A stretch of 54,751 nucleotides of DNA from Pseudomonadota bacterium (GTDB lineage: Bacteria; Pseudomonadota; Gammaproteobacteria; Steroidobacterales; Steroidobacteraceae): the NCBI GenBank assembly GCA_025357635.1, contig JANXOV010000126.1, forward strand, positions 1 through 54,751. Reading direction: 5' to 3'. The notes below the pieces were generated by a model. That model saw only the letters and a program-made list of their open reading frames with translations, made no database searches and was not told the DNA's origin. A program made the position numbers and the translations under genes. Shown piece after piece: positions 8,007-17,127 of the stretch. Each line of letters starts with the position of its first letter. Positions within the stretch are counted from its first letter, which is position 1.

Positions 8007-9260
8007 ATGCCATTTCGCATCCTCGGCATCAATCATAAGACCGCTCCAGTCGCGATTCGCGAACAGGTGGCGTTCGAACCGCAACAATTGAATGCGGTGC
8101 TGCGCGCGCTCACTCAGGAAGCGGGTATCGCCGAGGCCGTGATTCTGTCCACCTGCAATCGCACCGAAGTGTATTGGTCGGGCACCGCGACCGGGGCCGA
8201 CCTATCGCAATGGCTCGCGCAATTGCGGCCGTCCGAGCACGACCTGGCCCAGAGCATCTACGTGCATGAAGAGCAGGCGGCGGTTGAGCATGTGTTTCGT
8301 GTCGCGGCGGGCCTGGATTCCATGATGCTGGGCGAGGCGCAGATATTGGGTCAGCTCAAAGACGCCTACCGCGCCGCTCAGGAAGCAGGCAGCACCGGCC
8401 CGGCTCTGCACAAACTGTTTCAGGCGACCTTCTCCACCGCCAAGCGCGTGCGCACCGAGACGCGCATCGGCGCCAACGCGGTCTCGATCGCTTCAGCCAC
8501 CATGAGCCTGGCGCGGCGCGTGTTTTCGGACCTGGGGGCCAGCACCGCGCTGCTCATCGGCGCAGGCGAGATGATCGCGCTCACCGCGCGTCATGTCGCA
8601 GGTCAAGGCGTAAACCGCATCATCATCGCCAACCGTACTCTGCCCCGCGCGCAGCAGCTCGCCGCCGAAGTCCGCGGCATCGCAGTCGAATTGTCCGAGC
8701 TCGCCGCGCACCTGCCGCAGGCCGACATCGTCATCAGCTGCACGGCCAGCCCGGTACCCATCATCACCAAGGCCATGGCGAGAGCGGCGATCAAAGCGCG
8801 CCGCCGCAAACCCATGTTCATGGTGGATCTGGCCGTGCCGCGCGACATCGAACCCGAGGTCGCTGATTTCGAGGACATCTACCTGTTCTGCATCGACGAC
8901 CTGCAGCAGGTGGTGGCCGAGAACAAGCAGCAGCGCGCCACCGAAGCCGACGCAGCCCATGTGTTGATATCGCAGGAAGTGGCGCGTTTCCTCAGCGAGG
9001 CGCGCGCCAAGGATGCGGGACCCGCCATTCGCGCTCTGCGCGCCCAATCCGACATCGTGCGCGCGCAGACCGTTGAACAGGCGCGCAAGCTGCTGGCCTC
9101 GGGCCGCAGTCCCGATGAAGTCATCGATTTCCTTGCAAATACCCTGACCAACCGCCTGCTGCACCAGCCCACGCAGGCTCTGCGCGATGCGGCGGAACTG
9201 GGCGATGCGCAGCTGGGTCAGGTTCTGACACGCCTGCTGGTCAAAGACAGCGACGTTTAG
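8007..9260 (+). CDS. hemA: Glutamyl-tRNA reductase
   Basis: HemA reduces glutamyl-tRNA(Glu) to glutamate-1-semialdehyde with NADPH, the first committed step of C5-pathway haem synthesis. The 417 residues carry the N-terminal GINHKTAPV, the catalytic C50 in STCNRTEVYW, an NADPH-binding domain (LLIGAGEMIALTARH), and the C-terminal dimerisation helices. The start is 10 bp from the divergent TPR gene, so each gene's control region must lie inside the other or in its 5' end. prfA follows by 40 bp, the common hemA-prfA-prmC order. Confidence 0.97.
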   Translation: MPFRILGINHKTAPVAIREQVAFEPQQLNAVLRALTQEAGIAEAVILSTCNRTEVYWSGTATGADLSQWLAQLRPSEHDLAQSIYVHEEQAAVEHVFRVAAGLDSMMLGEAQILGQLKDAYRAAQEAGSTGPALHKLFQATFSTAKRVRTETRIGANAVSIASATMSLARRVFSDLGASTALLIGAGEMIALTARHVAGQGVNRIIIANRTLPRAQQLAAEVRGIAVELSELAAHLPQADIVISCTASPVPIITKAMARAAIKARRRKPMFMVDLAVPRDIEPEVADFEDIYLFCIDDLQQVVAENKQQRATEADAAHVLISQEVARFLSEARAKDAGPAIRALRAQSDIVRAQTVEQARKLLASGRSPDEVIDFLANTLTNRLLHQPTQALRDAAELGDAQLGQVLTRLLVKDSDV

Positions 9261-9286
9261 ACCAACGGCGGCCGCACGCAGGTCGC

Positions 9287-9292
9287 TATAAT
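9287..9292 (+). promoter_or_regulatory. TATAAT box directly before prfA
   Basis: A perfect TATAAT ends 8 nt before the prfA ATG, so a transcript from it would start at or next to the start codon (leaderless). The surrounding GTCGCTATAATCCGCGC nearly matches the element upstream of kynU. No clear -35 box is present. Confidence 0.45.
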
Positions 9293-9300
9293 CCGCGCCC

Positions 9301-10383
9301 ATGAAGGACTCCATCCGGCGCAAGCTGGAAAAACTCAGCGAACGCTTCGAAGAGGTCGGCCACATGCTGGGCGACCCCGGCGTCATCTCCAAACAGAATC
9401 AATTCCGCGAACTGTCGATGGAATATTCGCGCCTGAACCCGCTCGTGGACCGGTACCGGCGCTTCGTGGTTCTGGAAAAGGACCTCACCACGGCGCGCGA
9501 ACTGATGGCGGACGCCGACCCGGAGACTCGCGAAATGGGCGAGGACGAACTCAAGCAGCTGACGCCGCGCGCAGCCGCTGAAGAGTTTGAACTGCAGAAA
9601 CTGCTGGTGCCGAAGGATCCGCACGATGACAGCAACATTTTTCTGGAAGTCAGAGCCGGCACCGGCGGCGATGAGGCGGCGATTTTCGCCGGCGATCTGT
9701 ACCGAATGTACGCGCGCTACGCCGAGTCGCGCGGCTGGAGCGTGGAAGTCCTGAGCGAAAGCCCCGGCGAGCATGGCGGGTTCAAGGAAATCATCAGCCG
9801 CATCATCGGCCGCGGCGCGTATTCGGTGCTCAAGTTCGAGTCCGGCACGCACCGGGTGCAGCGCGTGCCCGCCACCGAAGCGCAAGGGCGCATTCACACC
9901 TCGGCGTGCACCGTGGCCATTCTGCCGGAGCTGGACGAAATCCAGAGCGTGGAGATCAACCCTGCCGACCTGCGTACCGACACTTTTCGCGCCTCCGGCG
10001 CCGGCGGGCAGCACGTCAACAAAACTGATTCGGCCATCCGGATCACGCACATTCCCACGGGCATCGTGGTGGAATGCCAGGACGAGCGCTCGCAGCACAA
10101 GAACCGCTCGCGCGCACTGTCGCTGTTGAAATCCAGGCTGCTCGCCAGTCAGCGCGAAAAGCAGCAGAGCGAGCAGGCGCAGTCGCGCAAATTGCAGGTG
10201 GGGTCGGGCGACCGCTCCGAGCGCATCCGCACCTACAATTTCCCCCAAGGGCGCGTCACCGACCATCGCATCAATCTGACGCTGTACAAGCTGGATTCGG
10301 TGGTGAACGGCAATCTGCAGGAGCTGGTGGACGCGCTCACGCAGGAACATCAGGCCGAAGAACTGGCGAATCAGGTGGAATGA
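9301..10383 (+). CDS. prfA: Peptide chain release factor 1
   Basis: RF1 recognises UAA and UAG and triggers peptide release on the ribosome. The 360 residues include the codon-reading tripeptide PAT (190-192), which marks RF1 rather than RF2, and the universal GGQ (235-237), whose Gln is methylated by PrmC. The ATG at 9301 follows a TATAAT box by 8 nt. The stop overlaps the prmC start (ATGA), which couples the factor to its modifying enzyme. Confidence 0.98.
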   Translation: MKDSIRRKLEKLSERFEEVGHMLGDPGVISKQNQFRELSMEYSRLNPLVDRYRRFVVLEKDLTTARELMADADPETREMGEDELKQLTPRAAAEEFELQKLLVPKDPHDDSNIFLEVRAGTGGDEAAIFAGDLYRMYARYAESRGWSVEVLSESPGEHGGFKEIISRIIGRGAYSVLKFESGTHRVQRVPATEAQGRIHTSACTVAILPELDEIQSVEINPADLRTDTFRASGAGGQHVNKTDSAIRITHIPTGIVVECQDERSQHKNRSRALSLLKSRLLASQREKQQSEQAQSRKLQVGSGDRSERIRTYNFPQGRVTDHRINLTLYKLDSVVNGNLQELVDALTQEHQAEELANQVE

Positions 10384-11234
10384 CGCGGTGCACCGAACTG
10401 CTGCGCCGCGCGGCGCGGGAATTGTCTGCCGTGTCGGAGTCGCCGCGGCTGGACGCTGAAGTACTGCTCGCCCATGTGCTGGGCTGCACGCGCAGCTCGC
10501 TCACGCTGGGCGAGGACGCGCCACTCGGTCCCACCCAGCATGCCGCGTTCGCCGCGCTGCTGGCGCGGCGCCTGAGCGGCGCACCGGTGGCGTACCTCAC
10601 CGGCGTGAAAGAATTCTGGTCACTGCCACTGCGGGTCACTGCCGATGTGCTGGTACCCCGGCCGGACACTGAAACCCTGGTCGAACATGCCCTGCAACTG
10701 ATCCCCGCCGTACGTTGCTGCCGCGTGCTGGATCTGGGCACCGGCAGCGGCGCCATCGCACTGGCGCTGGCTGCCGAGCGGCCGCAGGCACAGATCACCG
10801 GCACTGACGTATCGGATGCCGCACTCGCGATCGCCGCGGCCAATGCCACTGCGCTGGGCTTCACGCAAATCCGCTGGCGCGCAGGTTCCTGGTTCGACGC
10901 CGTGCCGGGCGAGCGCTTCGAGTTCATTCTCTCCAATCCGCCTTATGTCGCGGCCGATGACCCGCACCTGCAGTGGCTGGGATCCGAGCCGCGCGGTGCG
11001 CTCACGCCGGGCCCGACCGGCCTGGAAGCCTATCAAATCATCATTCCGGCGGCGCGCGCGCACCTGACGCCGCAGGGCTGGATAGCCCTCGAGCACGGCG
11101 CCCTGCAGGCCCCGCAGGTCCAGAATCTGCTTGAGTGCAACGGATTTTATAACGTACGCTCGCATCCCGATTGCTCAGGCGCCCTGCGGGTGACCCTGGG
11201 TTCCTTCACTCCAACGATTAAAAGGCTGCCATGA
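10380..11234 (+). CDS. prmC: Release factor glutamine N5-methyltransferase
   Basis: PrmC (HemK) methylates the GGQ glutamine of RF1 and RF2 with S-adenosylmethionine. The 284-residue product starts at the ATG that overlaps the prfA stop by 4 bp. It has the N-terminal helical domain, the SAM-binding motif [16 protein letters not shown] (116-131) and the catalytic NPPY (186-189). An open frame upstream into prfA is a shadow. ppiB begins in its stop codon (ATGA). Confidence 0.96.
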   Translation: MTRCTELLRRAARELSAVSESPRLDAEVLLAHVLGCTRSSLTLGEDAPLGPTQHAAFAALLARRLSGAPVAYLTGVKEFWSLPLRVTADVLVPRPDTETLVEHALQLIPAVRCCRVLDLGTGSGAIALALAAERPQAQITGTDVSDAALAIAAANATALGFTQIRWRAGSWFDAVPGERFEFILSNPPYVAADDPHLQWLGSEPRGALTPGPTGLEAYQIIIPAARAHLTPQGWIALEHGALQAPQVQNLLECNGFYNVRSHPDCSGALRVTLGSFTPTIKRLP

Positions 11235-11713
11235 TCCGCTTCGAAACCTCACTCGGTGACATCACGCTCGACCTGCACGAAAAGGAAGCGCCCGTCACGA
11301 CGGCGAATTTCCTCAAATATGTGGACGATGGCTATTTCGACGGCACCATTTTTCACCGCGTCATTCCCGGCTTCGTGATCCAGGGCGGCGGCTTCACCGA
11401 AGACATTGCGCAAAAGCGCACGCAGCCGCCGATCAAGAACGAGGCCGACAACGGCTTGAAGAACAAGCGCGGCACGCTGTCGATGGCTCGCACCAACGAC
11501 ATCAACAGCGCCACCTCACAGTTCTTCGTCAATCTGAAGGACAACGCCTCGCTGGATCACTCGCGCGGGAACTTCGGCTATGCCGTGTTCGCAACCGTCA
11601 CGCACGGGATGGACGTGGTGGACAAGATCGCCGAGGTGGAAACCGGCCGCCGCAAGGGTCACGACGATGTGCCGGTCGAGCCGGTCCTCGTGCGCAGCGC
11701 GCGTCGTACCTGA
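11231..11713 (+). CDS. ppiB: Peptidyl-prolyl cis-trans isomerase (cyclophilin)
   Basis: This is a 160-residue cyclophilin without a signal peptide, so it is probably the cytosolic PpiB type. It has the cyclophilin core FHRVIPGFVIQGGGFT with the catalytic Arg, then the segment around SMARTNDINSATSQFFVNL, and ends RRKGHDDVPVEPVLV. It overlaps prmC by 4 bp, and mtgA follows by 15 bp. Confidence 0.95.
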   Translation: MIRFETSLGDITLDLHEKEAPVTTANFLKYVDDGYFDGTIFHRVIPGFVIQGGGFTEDIAQKRTQPPIKNEADNGLKNKRGTLSMARTNDINSATSQFFVNLKDNASLDHSRGNFGYAVFATVTHGMDVVDKIAEVETGRRKGHDDVPVEPVLVRSARRT

Positions 11714-11728
11714 ACTTCGCAAGCCTAG

Positions 11729-12469
11729 ATGGCGCGCATGGGGTCTTGGTTCGGGCGCGCCTGGCGATGGCTGCTGGGCGCGGCCGTCGGGTTTGCGGTG
11801 TTCAGCGCGCTGGCGGTTCTCACCTTGCGCTGGATCAACCCGCCCATCAGCTCCTTCATGCTGCAGGCATGGGTGGGATCGCTGTTCGATGACAGCAGGG
11901 GTTTCAAGCTCGATCACCGCTGGGTGGACCTGGACCGTATATCGCCGAACCTGGCGCTGGCGGTTGTGGCATCGGAGGATCAGAAATTCCCAGAGCATTG
12001 GGGTTTTGATGTCGAGGCCATCGAGAAGGCGTACAGGATGAACCGCCATTCACACCACATCCGCGGCGCCAGCACCATCACACAGCAGGTGTCGAAGAAC
12101 CTGTTCCTGTGGTCGGGCCGCAGCTATTTTCGCAAAGGCCTGGAAAGCTATTTCACCGTTCTGGCGGAAAGCTTCCTGCCGAAGCGGCGGATTCTGGAAC
12201 TGTATCTGAACATCGCTGAATTCGGCGATGGCATCTACGGCGCAGAGGCCGCGGCGCAACGCCTGTTTCACAAGCCCGCTTACCGGCTGACACGCAGCGA
12301 TGCGGCGCTGCTGGCCGCTGTGCTACCCAACCCGAAAGTCTTCCACGCCAATGCGCCCTCCGCCTTTATCGAACGCCGGCGAGCCTGGATCCTCGCGCAA
12401 ATGCGCGATCTGGGCGGCCCCGAAATGCTCGGTGAAATCGATGCGTACCCGGCGCGCGCGAAGCGCTGA
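11729..12469 (+). CDS. mtgA: Monofunctional biosynthetic peptidoglycan transglycosylase
   Basis: MtgA polymerises lipid II into glycan strands in the periplasm. The 246-residue protein has a single N-terminal membrane anchor (about 14-33) and a GT51 domain with the catalytic motif SEDQKFPEHWGFD (E83), the RGASTITQQVSKNLF box, KRRILELYLNIAEFGDGIYG, and the late motif AAQRLFHKPA. It has no transpeptidase domain. It joins the envelope genes in the window, although its operon partners are translation and folding genes. Confidence 0.95.
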   Translation: MARMGSWFGRAWRWLLGAAVGFAVFSALAVLTLRWINPPISSFMLQAWVGSLFDDSRGFKLDHRWVDLDRISPNLALAVVASEDQKFPEHWGFDVEAIEKAYRMNRHSHHIRGASTITQQVSKNLFLWSGRSYFRKGLESYFTVLAESFLPKRRILELYLNIAEFGDGIYGAEAAAQRLFHKPAYRLTRSDAALLAAVLPNPKVFHANAPSAFIERRRAWILAQMRDLGGPEMLGEIDAYPARAKR

Positions 12470-12475
12470 GGGGCG

Positions 12476-14299
12476 ATGATGGGCGGCATCGAGACACCCT
12501 TTGTCAACATCGCGGCTTATCGTTTCGCCGCACTCGAAGATTTACCCGCGCGCAAATCCAAGCTGCTGGAGCATTGCAATCGGTCGCATCTGAAAGGCAC
12601 GATTCTGCTCAGCCCCGAGGGCATCAATCTGTTCGTCGCCGGCGCTGCAGATGCCGTCGAGGCGCTGCTCGCTGAGTTGCGCAGCTGGCCGGGTCTGTCG
12701 GACCTGAAGGCCAAGGTCAGCCACACGGCCGCGCAGCCTTTCCGGCGCATGCTGGTGCGCATCAAGAAGGAAATCATCGCCTTTGGCGTGACGGGCATCG
12801 ACCCGGCGAAACACACCTCGGCCAAGATCGCGCCCGCGGAACTCAAGCGCTGGCTCGACGAGGGCCGGACGGTGACACTGCTGGACACGCGCAACGACTA
12901 CGAAGTCAAACTGGGCACGTTCAAAAACGCACGCGTGCTGGGCATCGACCACTTCCGCCACTTCCCGCAACGCGTGCGCGAATTGCCGGCAAGTCTCAAG
13001 AACGAGACCATCGTCATGTTCTGCACCGGCGGCATCCGCTGCGAGAAGGCCGGACCGCTGATGGAACGCGAAGGATTCAACCACGTATTCCAGCTCGACG
13101 GCGGCATCCTGAAGTATTTCGAAGACTGCGGCGCCGCGCACTACGAGGGCGAGTGCTTCGTGTTCGATCAGCGCGTGGGCGTGAACACGCAATTGCAGGA
13201 AAGCGATGCCGAGCAATGCTTCAACTGCCAGGAACCGCTGAGGGCGGCGGATCAGAACGATCCGCGCTACGTTCCCGGCGAGTCCTGCCCCGCCTGCCAC
13301 CGCACACCGGCCCAGCGCATGGCGGCAGCCATTGCGCAACGGCAGGAGCGGATCCGCCAGATCTGCGCACCGCTTCCCGGAAGCTGCGCCGCTGATCAGT
13401 TCAAGCCCATCAATGTGCCGCGCGATTGCGACGGCGGCACGCTGCTGCAAGCGCTATGCAGCGTGGTCCGGCAGGTGCCCGAAGCGGTGTGGGAAGCCCA
13501 GTGCGCCATGGGCCTGGTGCTGGACGCCGATAAACACCCGGTGGCGCTGTCGCGCCGCGTGCGCGCAGGCGAACGCTATCTGCACAAATTCGCGGCCGTC
13601 ATCGAACCGGCGGTGAACGCGGACATCCGCATCCTGCACGAAGACGAGTCGTTGATCGTCATCAACAAACCCGCGCCCCTGCCCATGCATGCCGGCGGCC
13701 GCTTCTACCGAAACACACTGCAATTCATCTTGAGCGAAGCGTACCGGCCGCAGAAGCCGCGGCCGGCGCATCGTCTGGACGGCAATACCACCGGGCTGGT
13801 GCTGGTCACGCGGACGCGCACCCATGCCTCGCGGCTGCAGCCACAATTTGCGCGCGGCGATGTGACCAAGGTATACCTGGCGCGCGTGCAGGGACATCCG
13901 CCGCAAGACGCATTCCTCTGTGATGCACCGATCAGCACGGACGCGGGCAAGCTCGGCTCGCGATGCGTCGACTGGGACGGCGGGCTCGCGGCGCGCACCG
14001 AATTCCGGGTACTCGAACGCTGCGCGGATGGCACCTCGTTGCTCGAGGTTCGGCCGTCGAGCGGCCGAACCAATCAGATACGCGTGCACTTGTGGCATTT
14101 GGGCTGGCCGGTGTGCGGCGATCCGGCGTATCGGGAAGGACGGACGCTCGGTGGCACGCAGACCTTGGATCCGCAGGATGCGCCCCTGCAACTGCATGCC
14201 TGGCAGCTGCGGTTTCGTCATCCTCAGACCTGGGCACTCATGGATTTCACAGCGCCGCCGCCCGCATGGGCGGGCCACGCCATGCTTCAGGCGACCTGA
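12476..14299 (+). CDS. trhO: Fusion: TrhO tRNA hydroxylase plus RluA-type pseudouridine synthase
   Basis: Two RNA-modifying enzymes lie in one 607-residue chain. Residues 1-about 300 match TrhO (YceA/UPF0176): an N-terminal acylphosphatase-like domain, a rhodanese domain with catalytic C183 (CTGGIRCEKAG), and a zinc-ribbon-like Cys set at 248, 251, 271 and 274. TrhO makes 5-hydroxyuridine at tRNA position 34. Residues about 310-605 match an RluA-family pseudouridine synthase, with the catalytic aspartate in HRLD (D435) and the RTNQIRVHL motif. The second half's RNA target cannot be read from sequence. ATG 12476 and 12479 are both possible, with GAGGGG just upstream. Both halves look complete. 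The end overlaps convergent metF by 13 bp. Confidence 0.92.
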   Translation: MMGGIETPFVNIAAYRFAALEDLPARKSKLLEHCNRSHLKGTILLSPEGINLFVAGAADAVEALLAELRSWPGLSDLKAKVSHTAAQPFRRMLVRIKKEIIAFGVTGIDPAKHTSAKIAPAELKRWLDEGRTVTLLDTRNDYEVKLGTFKNARVLGIDHFRHFPQRVRELPASLKNETIVMFCTGGIRCEKAGPLMEREGFNHVFQLDGGILKYFEDCGAAHYEGECFVFDQRVGVNTQLQESDAEQCFNCQEPLRAADQNDPRYVPGESCPACHRTPAQRMAAAIAQRQERIRQICAPLPGSCAADQFKPINVPRDCDGGTLLQALCSVVRQVPEAVWEAQCAMGLVLDADKHPVALSRRVRAGERYLHKFAAVIEPAVNADIRILHEDESLIVINKPAPLPMHAGGRFYRNTLQFILSEAYRPQKPRPAHRLDGNTTGLVLVTRTRTHASRLQPQFARGDVTKVYLARVQGHPPQDAFLCDAPISTDAGKLGSRCVDWDGGLAARTEFRVLERCADGTSLLEVRPSSGRTNQIRVHLWHLGWPVCGDPAYREGRTLGGTQTLDPQDAPLQLHAWQLRFRHPQTWALMDFTAPPPAWAGHAMLQAT

Positions 14300-15177
14300 G
14301 CCTCGGCCTGCGAGGACTTCGGGCGCATTCCCAAGGCATGACAGATCGCATAGGTGAGTTCGGCGCGATTCAGCGTATAGAAATGAAAGTCCGCGACGCC
14401 GTGTGCACGCAGCCGCTGCACTTGTTCGATGGCGACGTGTGCTGCAATCAGGCGCCGCGTCTGCGGGTCATCCTCCAGCCCCTCGAAGCGCTGCCGCAGC
14501 CACGACGGCACGGCCGTGCCGCAGCGCGCGGCGAAACGCAGCAGCTGCGCAAAGCCGGTGATCGGCAAAATGCCCGGCACAATGGGCGCGCTGATGCCGG
14601 CCGCAGCGCAGCGGTCGCGGTATCGCAGAAACACGTCGGTGTCGAAGAAGAACTGCGTGATGGCGCGTTGCGCGCCTGCATCGATCTTGCGGCGCAGGTT
14701 CGCCAGATCCATCTCGACGCCGGGCGTTTCCGGATGGCCTTCCGGGTAGGCAGCCACCGAAATATCGAAGCCGGCGACGCCGCGCAGCCCGCGCACCAGA
14801 TCCGCCGCGTAGGCGAACCCGCCGGGACGCGCAATGAACGGACCCGACACCGCCAGTCCCGGCTGCGGATCGCCACGCAGCGCCACCAGATCGCGAACAC
14901 CCTGCTGCCAGTAATCGCGCGCGATGGCCTCGATTTCCTCGCGAGTCGCGCCCACGCAGGTCAGATGCGGCGCCACCCGCAGCGAGGTTTCGCGCAGCAT
15001 GCGCATGACGCATTGGTGCGTGCGTGAGCGCGTGGAACCGTCCGCACCGTAGGTCACCGATACGAAGCCAGGTTCCAGCGGCGCCAGCCGTTGCACCGCG
15101 CTCCATAGCTGCACCGCCGCCGCCTCATCCTGAGGCGGGAAGAATTCGAAGGAGACGTTGACCGCTGGAACTGGCAT
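14287..15177 (-). CDS. metF: 5,10-methylenetetrahydrofolate reductase
   Basis: MetF reduces methylene-THF to methyl-THF, the methyl donor for methionine synthesis, using FAD. The product has 296 residues from ATG 15177; a GTG two codons upstream is also possible. The family start VSFEFFPPQ is followed by VSVTYGADGSTR, the APHLTCVG strand, LVALRGDPQ, and the C-terminal FHFYTLNRAELT. It is divergent from metR with a MetR-like box between them, so activation by MetR with homocysteine is likely by analogy. No SAM or SAH riboswitch was recognised in the 97-bp gap. Confidence 0.96.
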   Translation of the reverse strand: MPVPAVNVSFEFFPPQDEAAAVQLWSAVQRLAPLEPGFVSVTYGADGSTRSRTHQCVMRMLRETSLRVAPHLTCVGATREEIEAIARDYWQQGVRDLVALRGDPQPGLAVSGPFIARPGGFAYAADLVRGLRGVAGFDISVAAYPEGHPETPGVEMDLANLRRKIDAGAQRAITQFFFDTDVFLRYRDRCAAAGISAPIVPGILPITGFAQLLRFAARCGTAVPSWLRQRFEGLEDDPQTRRLIAAHVAIEQVQRLRAHGVADFHFYTLNRAELTYAICHALGMRPKSSQAEAQVA

Positions 15178-15231
15178 ACACACTGCGCTTTGGCCACTGT
15201 AGGGTCTGTCAGGATGCCGCCATCTAGCCTA

Positions 15232-15244
15232 TGATTCAAATTCA
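15232..15244. promoter_or_regulatory. MetR-like operator
   Basis: TGATTCAAATTCA matches the known MetR consensus TGAA-N5-TTCA with one mismatch. It lies in the AT-rich gap between metF and metR, about 55 bp from the metF start and 31 bp from the metR start, so it could serve metF activation and metR autoregulation. Confidence 0.55.
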
Positions 15245-15269
15245 TATTTTTCATAGAAAGTCGTAAAAT
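15241..15269 (+). promoter_or_regulatory. Candidate metR promoter, leaderless spacing
   Basis: TTCATA (15241-15246), a 17-bp spacer and TAAAAT (15264-15269) match sigma70 boxes at 4/6 and 5/6. The -10 box ends 5 nt before the metR ATG and there is no ribosome-binding site. It overlaps the MetR-like box, which would suit autorepression. Confidence 0.45.
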
Positions 15270-15274
15270 AATTC

Positions 15275-16204
15275 ATGACGACAACGATCCTGGAACTACG
15301 ACATCTGGAGACAATTCAGGCACTTGCGGATACGGGCAGCGTGTCCAAGGCCGCCGACCGGCTGTATTTGACTCAATCGGCCCTGTCGCATCAGCTCAAA
15401 GTGCTGGAAACGCATTACGGGGCGCCGCTGATCGAGCGCGGCGCCAAGCCGCTGCGCTTCACCGCCATCGGCCAGCGGCTTCTGGAACTGGCGCGCACCG
15501 TCCTGCCGCAGGTGGCTGAAGCTCGACGTGATGTCGCCCGGCATACTCAAGGCCGCGCCGGCACCTTGCGCATCGCAGTGCAATGCCACAATTGTTTCGA
15601 TTGGCTCATGCCGGCCATGGACACCTACCGCACGCTGTGGCCGGAAGTGGAGCTGGATATCATTTCGGGATTTTTAAGCGACCCGCTGCCGCTGCTGGAA
15701 CGCGCCGAGGCGGAACTTGCCGTCATTCACGATGCCCCGGCGCCACGCGATGACCTGGTGTTCCATCCGCTGTTCCGCTACGAAAGCGTGGCGCTGATGA
15801 GCCCGCAGCATCGGCTTAGCGCCAAGGCCTGGTTGAGCCCGGAGGACTTCGCCGCCGAGACGCTCATCACCTATCCCGTGGCCGACGACATGCTCGATGT
15901 CATGAAGCATTACCTGGGGCCGGCGCGCGTCAACCCAAAGCGCCGCACCGCCGAGCTGACGGTGGCCATACTGCAATTGGTGGCCAGCGGCCGCGGCATC
16001 GCCGCGCTTCCCGCCTGGACGGTAGGCAACTACATCGAGCGCGGCTATGTCGTGTCGCGGCCCATCGGAGCGCAGGGTCTTTATTGCCAGCTCTACGCGG
16101 CGACCACGCGCGCGGCCGCGCAGGCCACCTACATCGACGAATTCATCGCACTGACGCGCAAGCAAAGCCTGAGTGAACTGAAGGGCGTGAGCGCGCTGGC
16201 CTAG
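15275..16204 (+). CDS. metR: LysR-type regulator MetR
   Basis: This 309-residue LysR-family regulator has an N-terminal winged helix (LRHLETIQALADTGSVSKAADRLYLTQSALSHQLKVLE) and a C-terminal effector domain. The C-terminal part, with VQCHNCFDWLMPAMDTYR, matches MetR, the homocysteine-responsive activator of methionine genes. Divergence from metF supports this. The stop overlaps the convergent hslO stop by 4 bp. Confidence 0.93.
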   Translation: MTTTILELRHLETIQALADTGSVSKAADRLYLTQSALSHQLKVLETHYGAPLIERGAKPLRFTAIGQRLLELARTVLPQVAEARRDVARHTQGRAGTLRIAVQCHNCFDWLMPAMDTYRTLWPEVELDIISGFLSDPLPLLERAEAELAVIHDAPAPRDDLVFHPLFRYESVALMSPQHRLSAKAWLSPEDFAAETLITYPVADDMLDVMKHYLGPARVNPKRRTAELTVAILQLVASGRGIAALPAWTVGNYIERGYVVSRPIGAQGLYCQLYAATTRAAAQATYIDEFIALTRKQSLSELKGVSALA

Positions 16205-17106
16205 TGAGTCGACCCGCCGCTGCCGCCGGCCAGGTCGGATTTGAAAAGCAGCCCGATGTCCACGGCATCGAAGACGTAGGCGCGGTTGCAGAAATCGCAG
16301 CGCACCTCGACCTCGCCGCGCTCGACCAGGACCGAGCGGCTCTCGGCCTCACCCAAGGCGCGCAGCATGCCGCTGACCCGCTCGCGCGAACAGCGGCAGC
16401 GGAAAAACACGGGCGCAGGCTCGAACACGCGCACGTCGTCCTCGTTGAACAGGCGGTGCAGAATCTCGCCGTCGCTGAGCGCGTACAGTTCCTGCGCGGT
16501 CAATGTGCCGCCGATGAGCTGCACGCGCTTCCACGCATCATCCGCCGCGGCCTGATCGATGATGCGGTTGCGCTCGCGCGCGCTTTCGCCGGGCAGCCTC
16601 TGCAGCATCATGCCGCAGGCGCCGCGCTCATCCGCGTGCAACCAGAGGCGAGTCGGCAGCTGTTCGGAATTCTCGAAGTACACCTGCAGGCAGTCGGCGA
16701 GCCGTTCACCGCTCAAGGGCACGATGCCCTGATAGCGCTGCTCGCTGTCCTGGCTTTCCAGCGTCACGGTGAGATTGCCGTTGCCGGCCAGATCGCCCAT
16801 GCTGTGTCCGCGAATGGCATCGCGATGGCGCGCCACGCCGCGCACACCCAAGCCATGCGAGCACTGCGCCAGCATCAGGTACAGCGGGCCATCGCCTTGC
16901 AGCTGAAGCGACAGAACTCCTTCGAACTTGACGGTCGCCGCCAGCAGCACGGAGGCGGCAAGCGCCTGCCCGAGCGTGTCGCGGATCACCGGTGGATAGT
17001 GGCGGTGCTCCAGCAGCGCAAGCCACGCCGCGTCCAGATGCACCAGATGGCCGCGAATAGGAAACTGGTCGAAGACGAAGCGCCGCAGGCAGTCCGGATC
17101 GTGCAT
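16201..17106 (-). CDS. hslO: Redox-regulated chaperonin Hsp33
   Basis: Hsp33 is a cytosolic holdase switched on by oxidation: reduced, four cysteines bind zinc; oxidised, they form disulfides and the linker unfolds. The 301-residue protein has the needed CxC (C237, C239) and CxxC (C270, C273) pairs and the N-terminal fold segments LLAATVKFEGVLSLQLQGDGP and RGHSMGDLAGNGNLTVTLE. It is the last gene after gatCAB, 21 bp after gatB. Confidence 0.97.
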   Translation of the reverse strand: MHDPDCLRRFVFDQFPIRGHLVHLDAAWLALLEHRHYPPVIRDTLGQALAASVLLAATVKFEGVLSLQLQGDGPLYLMLAQCSHGLGVRGVARHRDAIRGHSMGDLAGNGNLTVTLESQDSEQRYQGIVPLSGERLADCLQVYFENSEQLPTRLWLHADERGACGMMLQRLPGESARERNRIIDQAAADDAWKRVQLIGGTLTAQELYALSDGEILHRLFNEDDVRVFEPAPVFFRCRCSRERVSGMLRALGEAESRSVLVERGEVEVRCDFCNRAYVFDAVDIGLLFKSDLAGGSGGSTH

Positions 17107-17127
17107 GGAGGATGCGAAGCGGCGCCG

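Noticed and set aside
8001-8008. A -10 box TACAAT for hemA
   Set aside because: It runs into the hemA ATG itself, which would put the transcript start inside the conserved N-terminal coding region, and no -35 box matches.
10074-10379. An N-terminal extension of prmC
   Set aside because: The extension reads the prfA gene in another frame. The ATGA overlap at 10380 gives the normal PrmC N-terminus and length.
15178-15274. A SAM or SAH riboswitch upstream of metF
   Set aside because: The 97-bp gap has no conserved riboswitch core that I recognise, and a MetR box explains the regulation.
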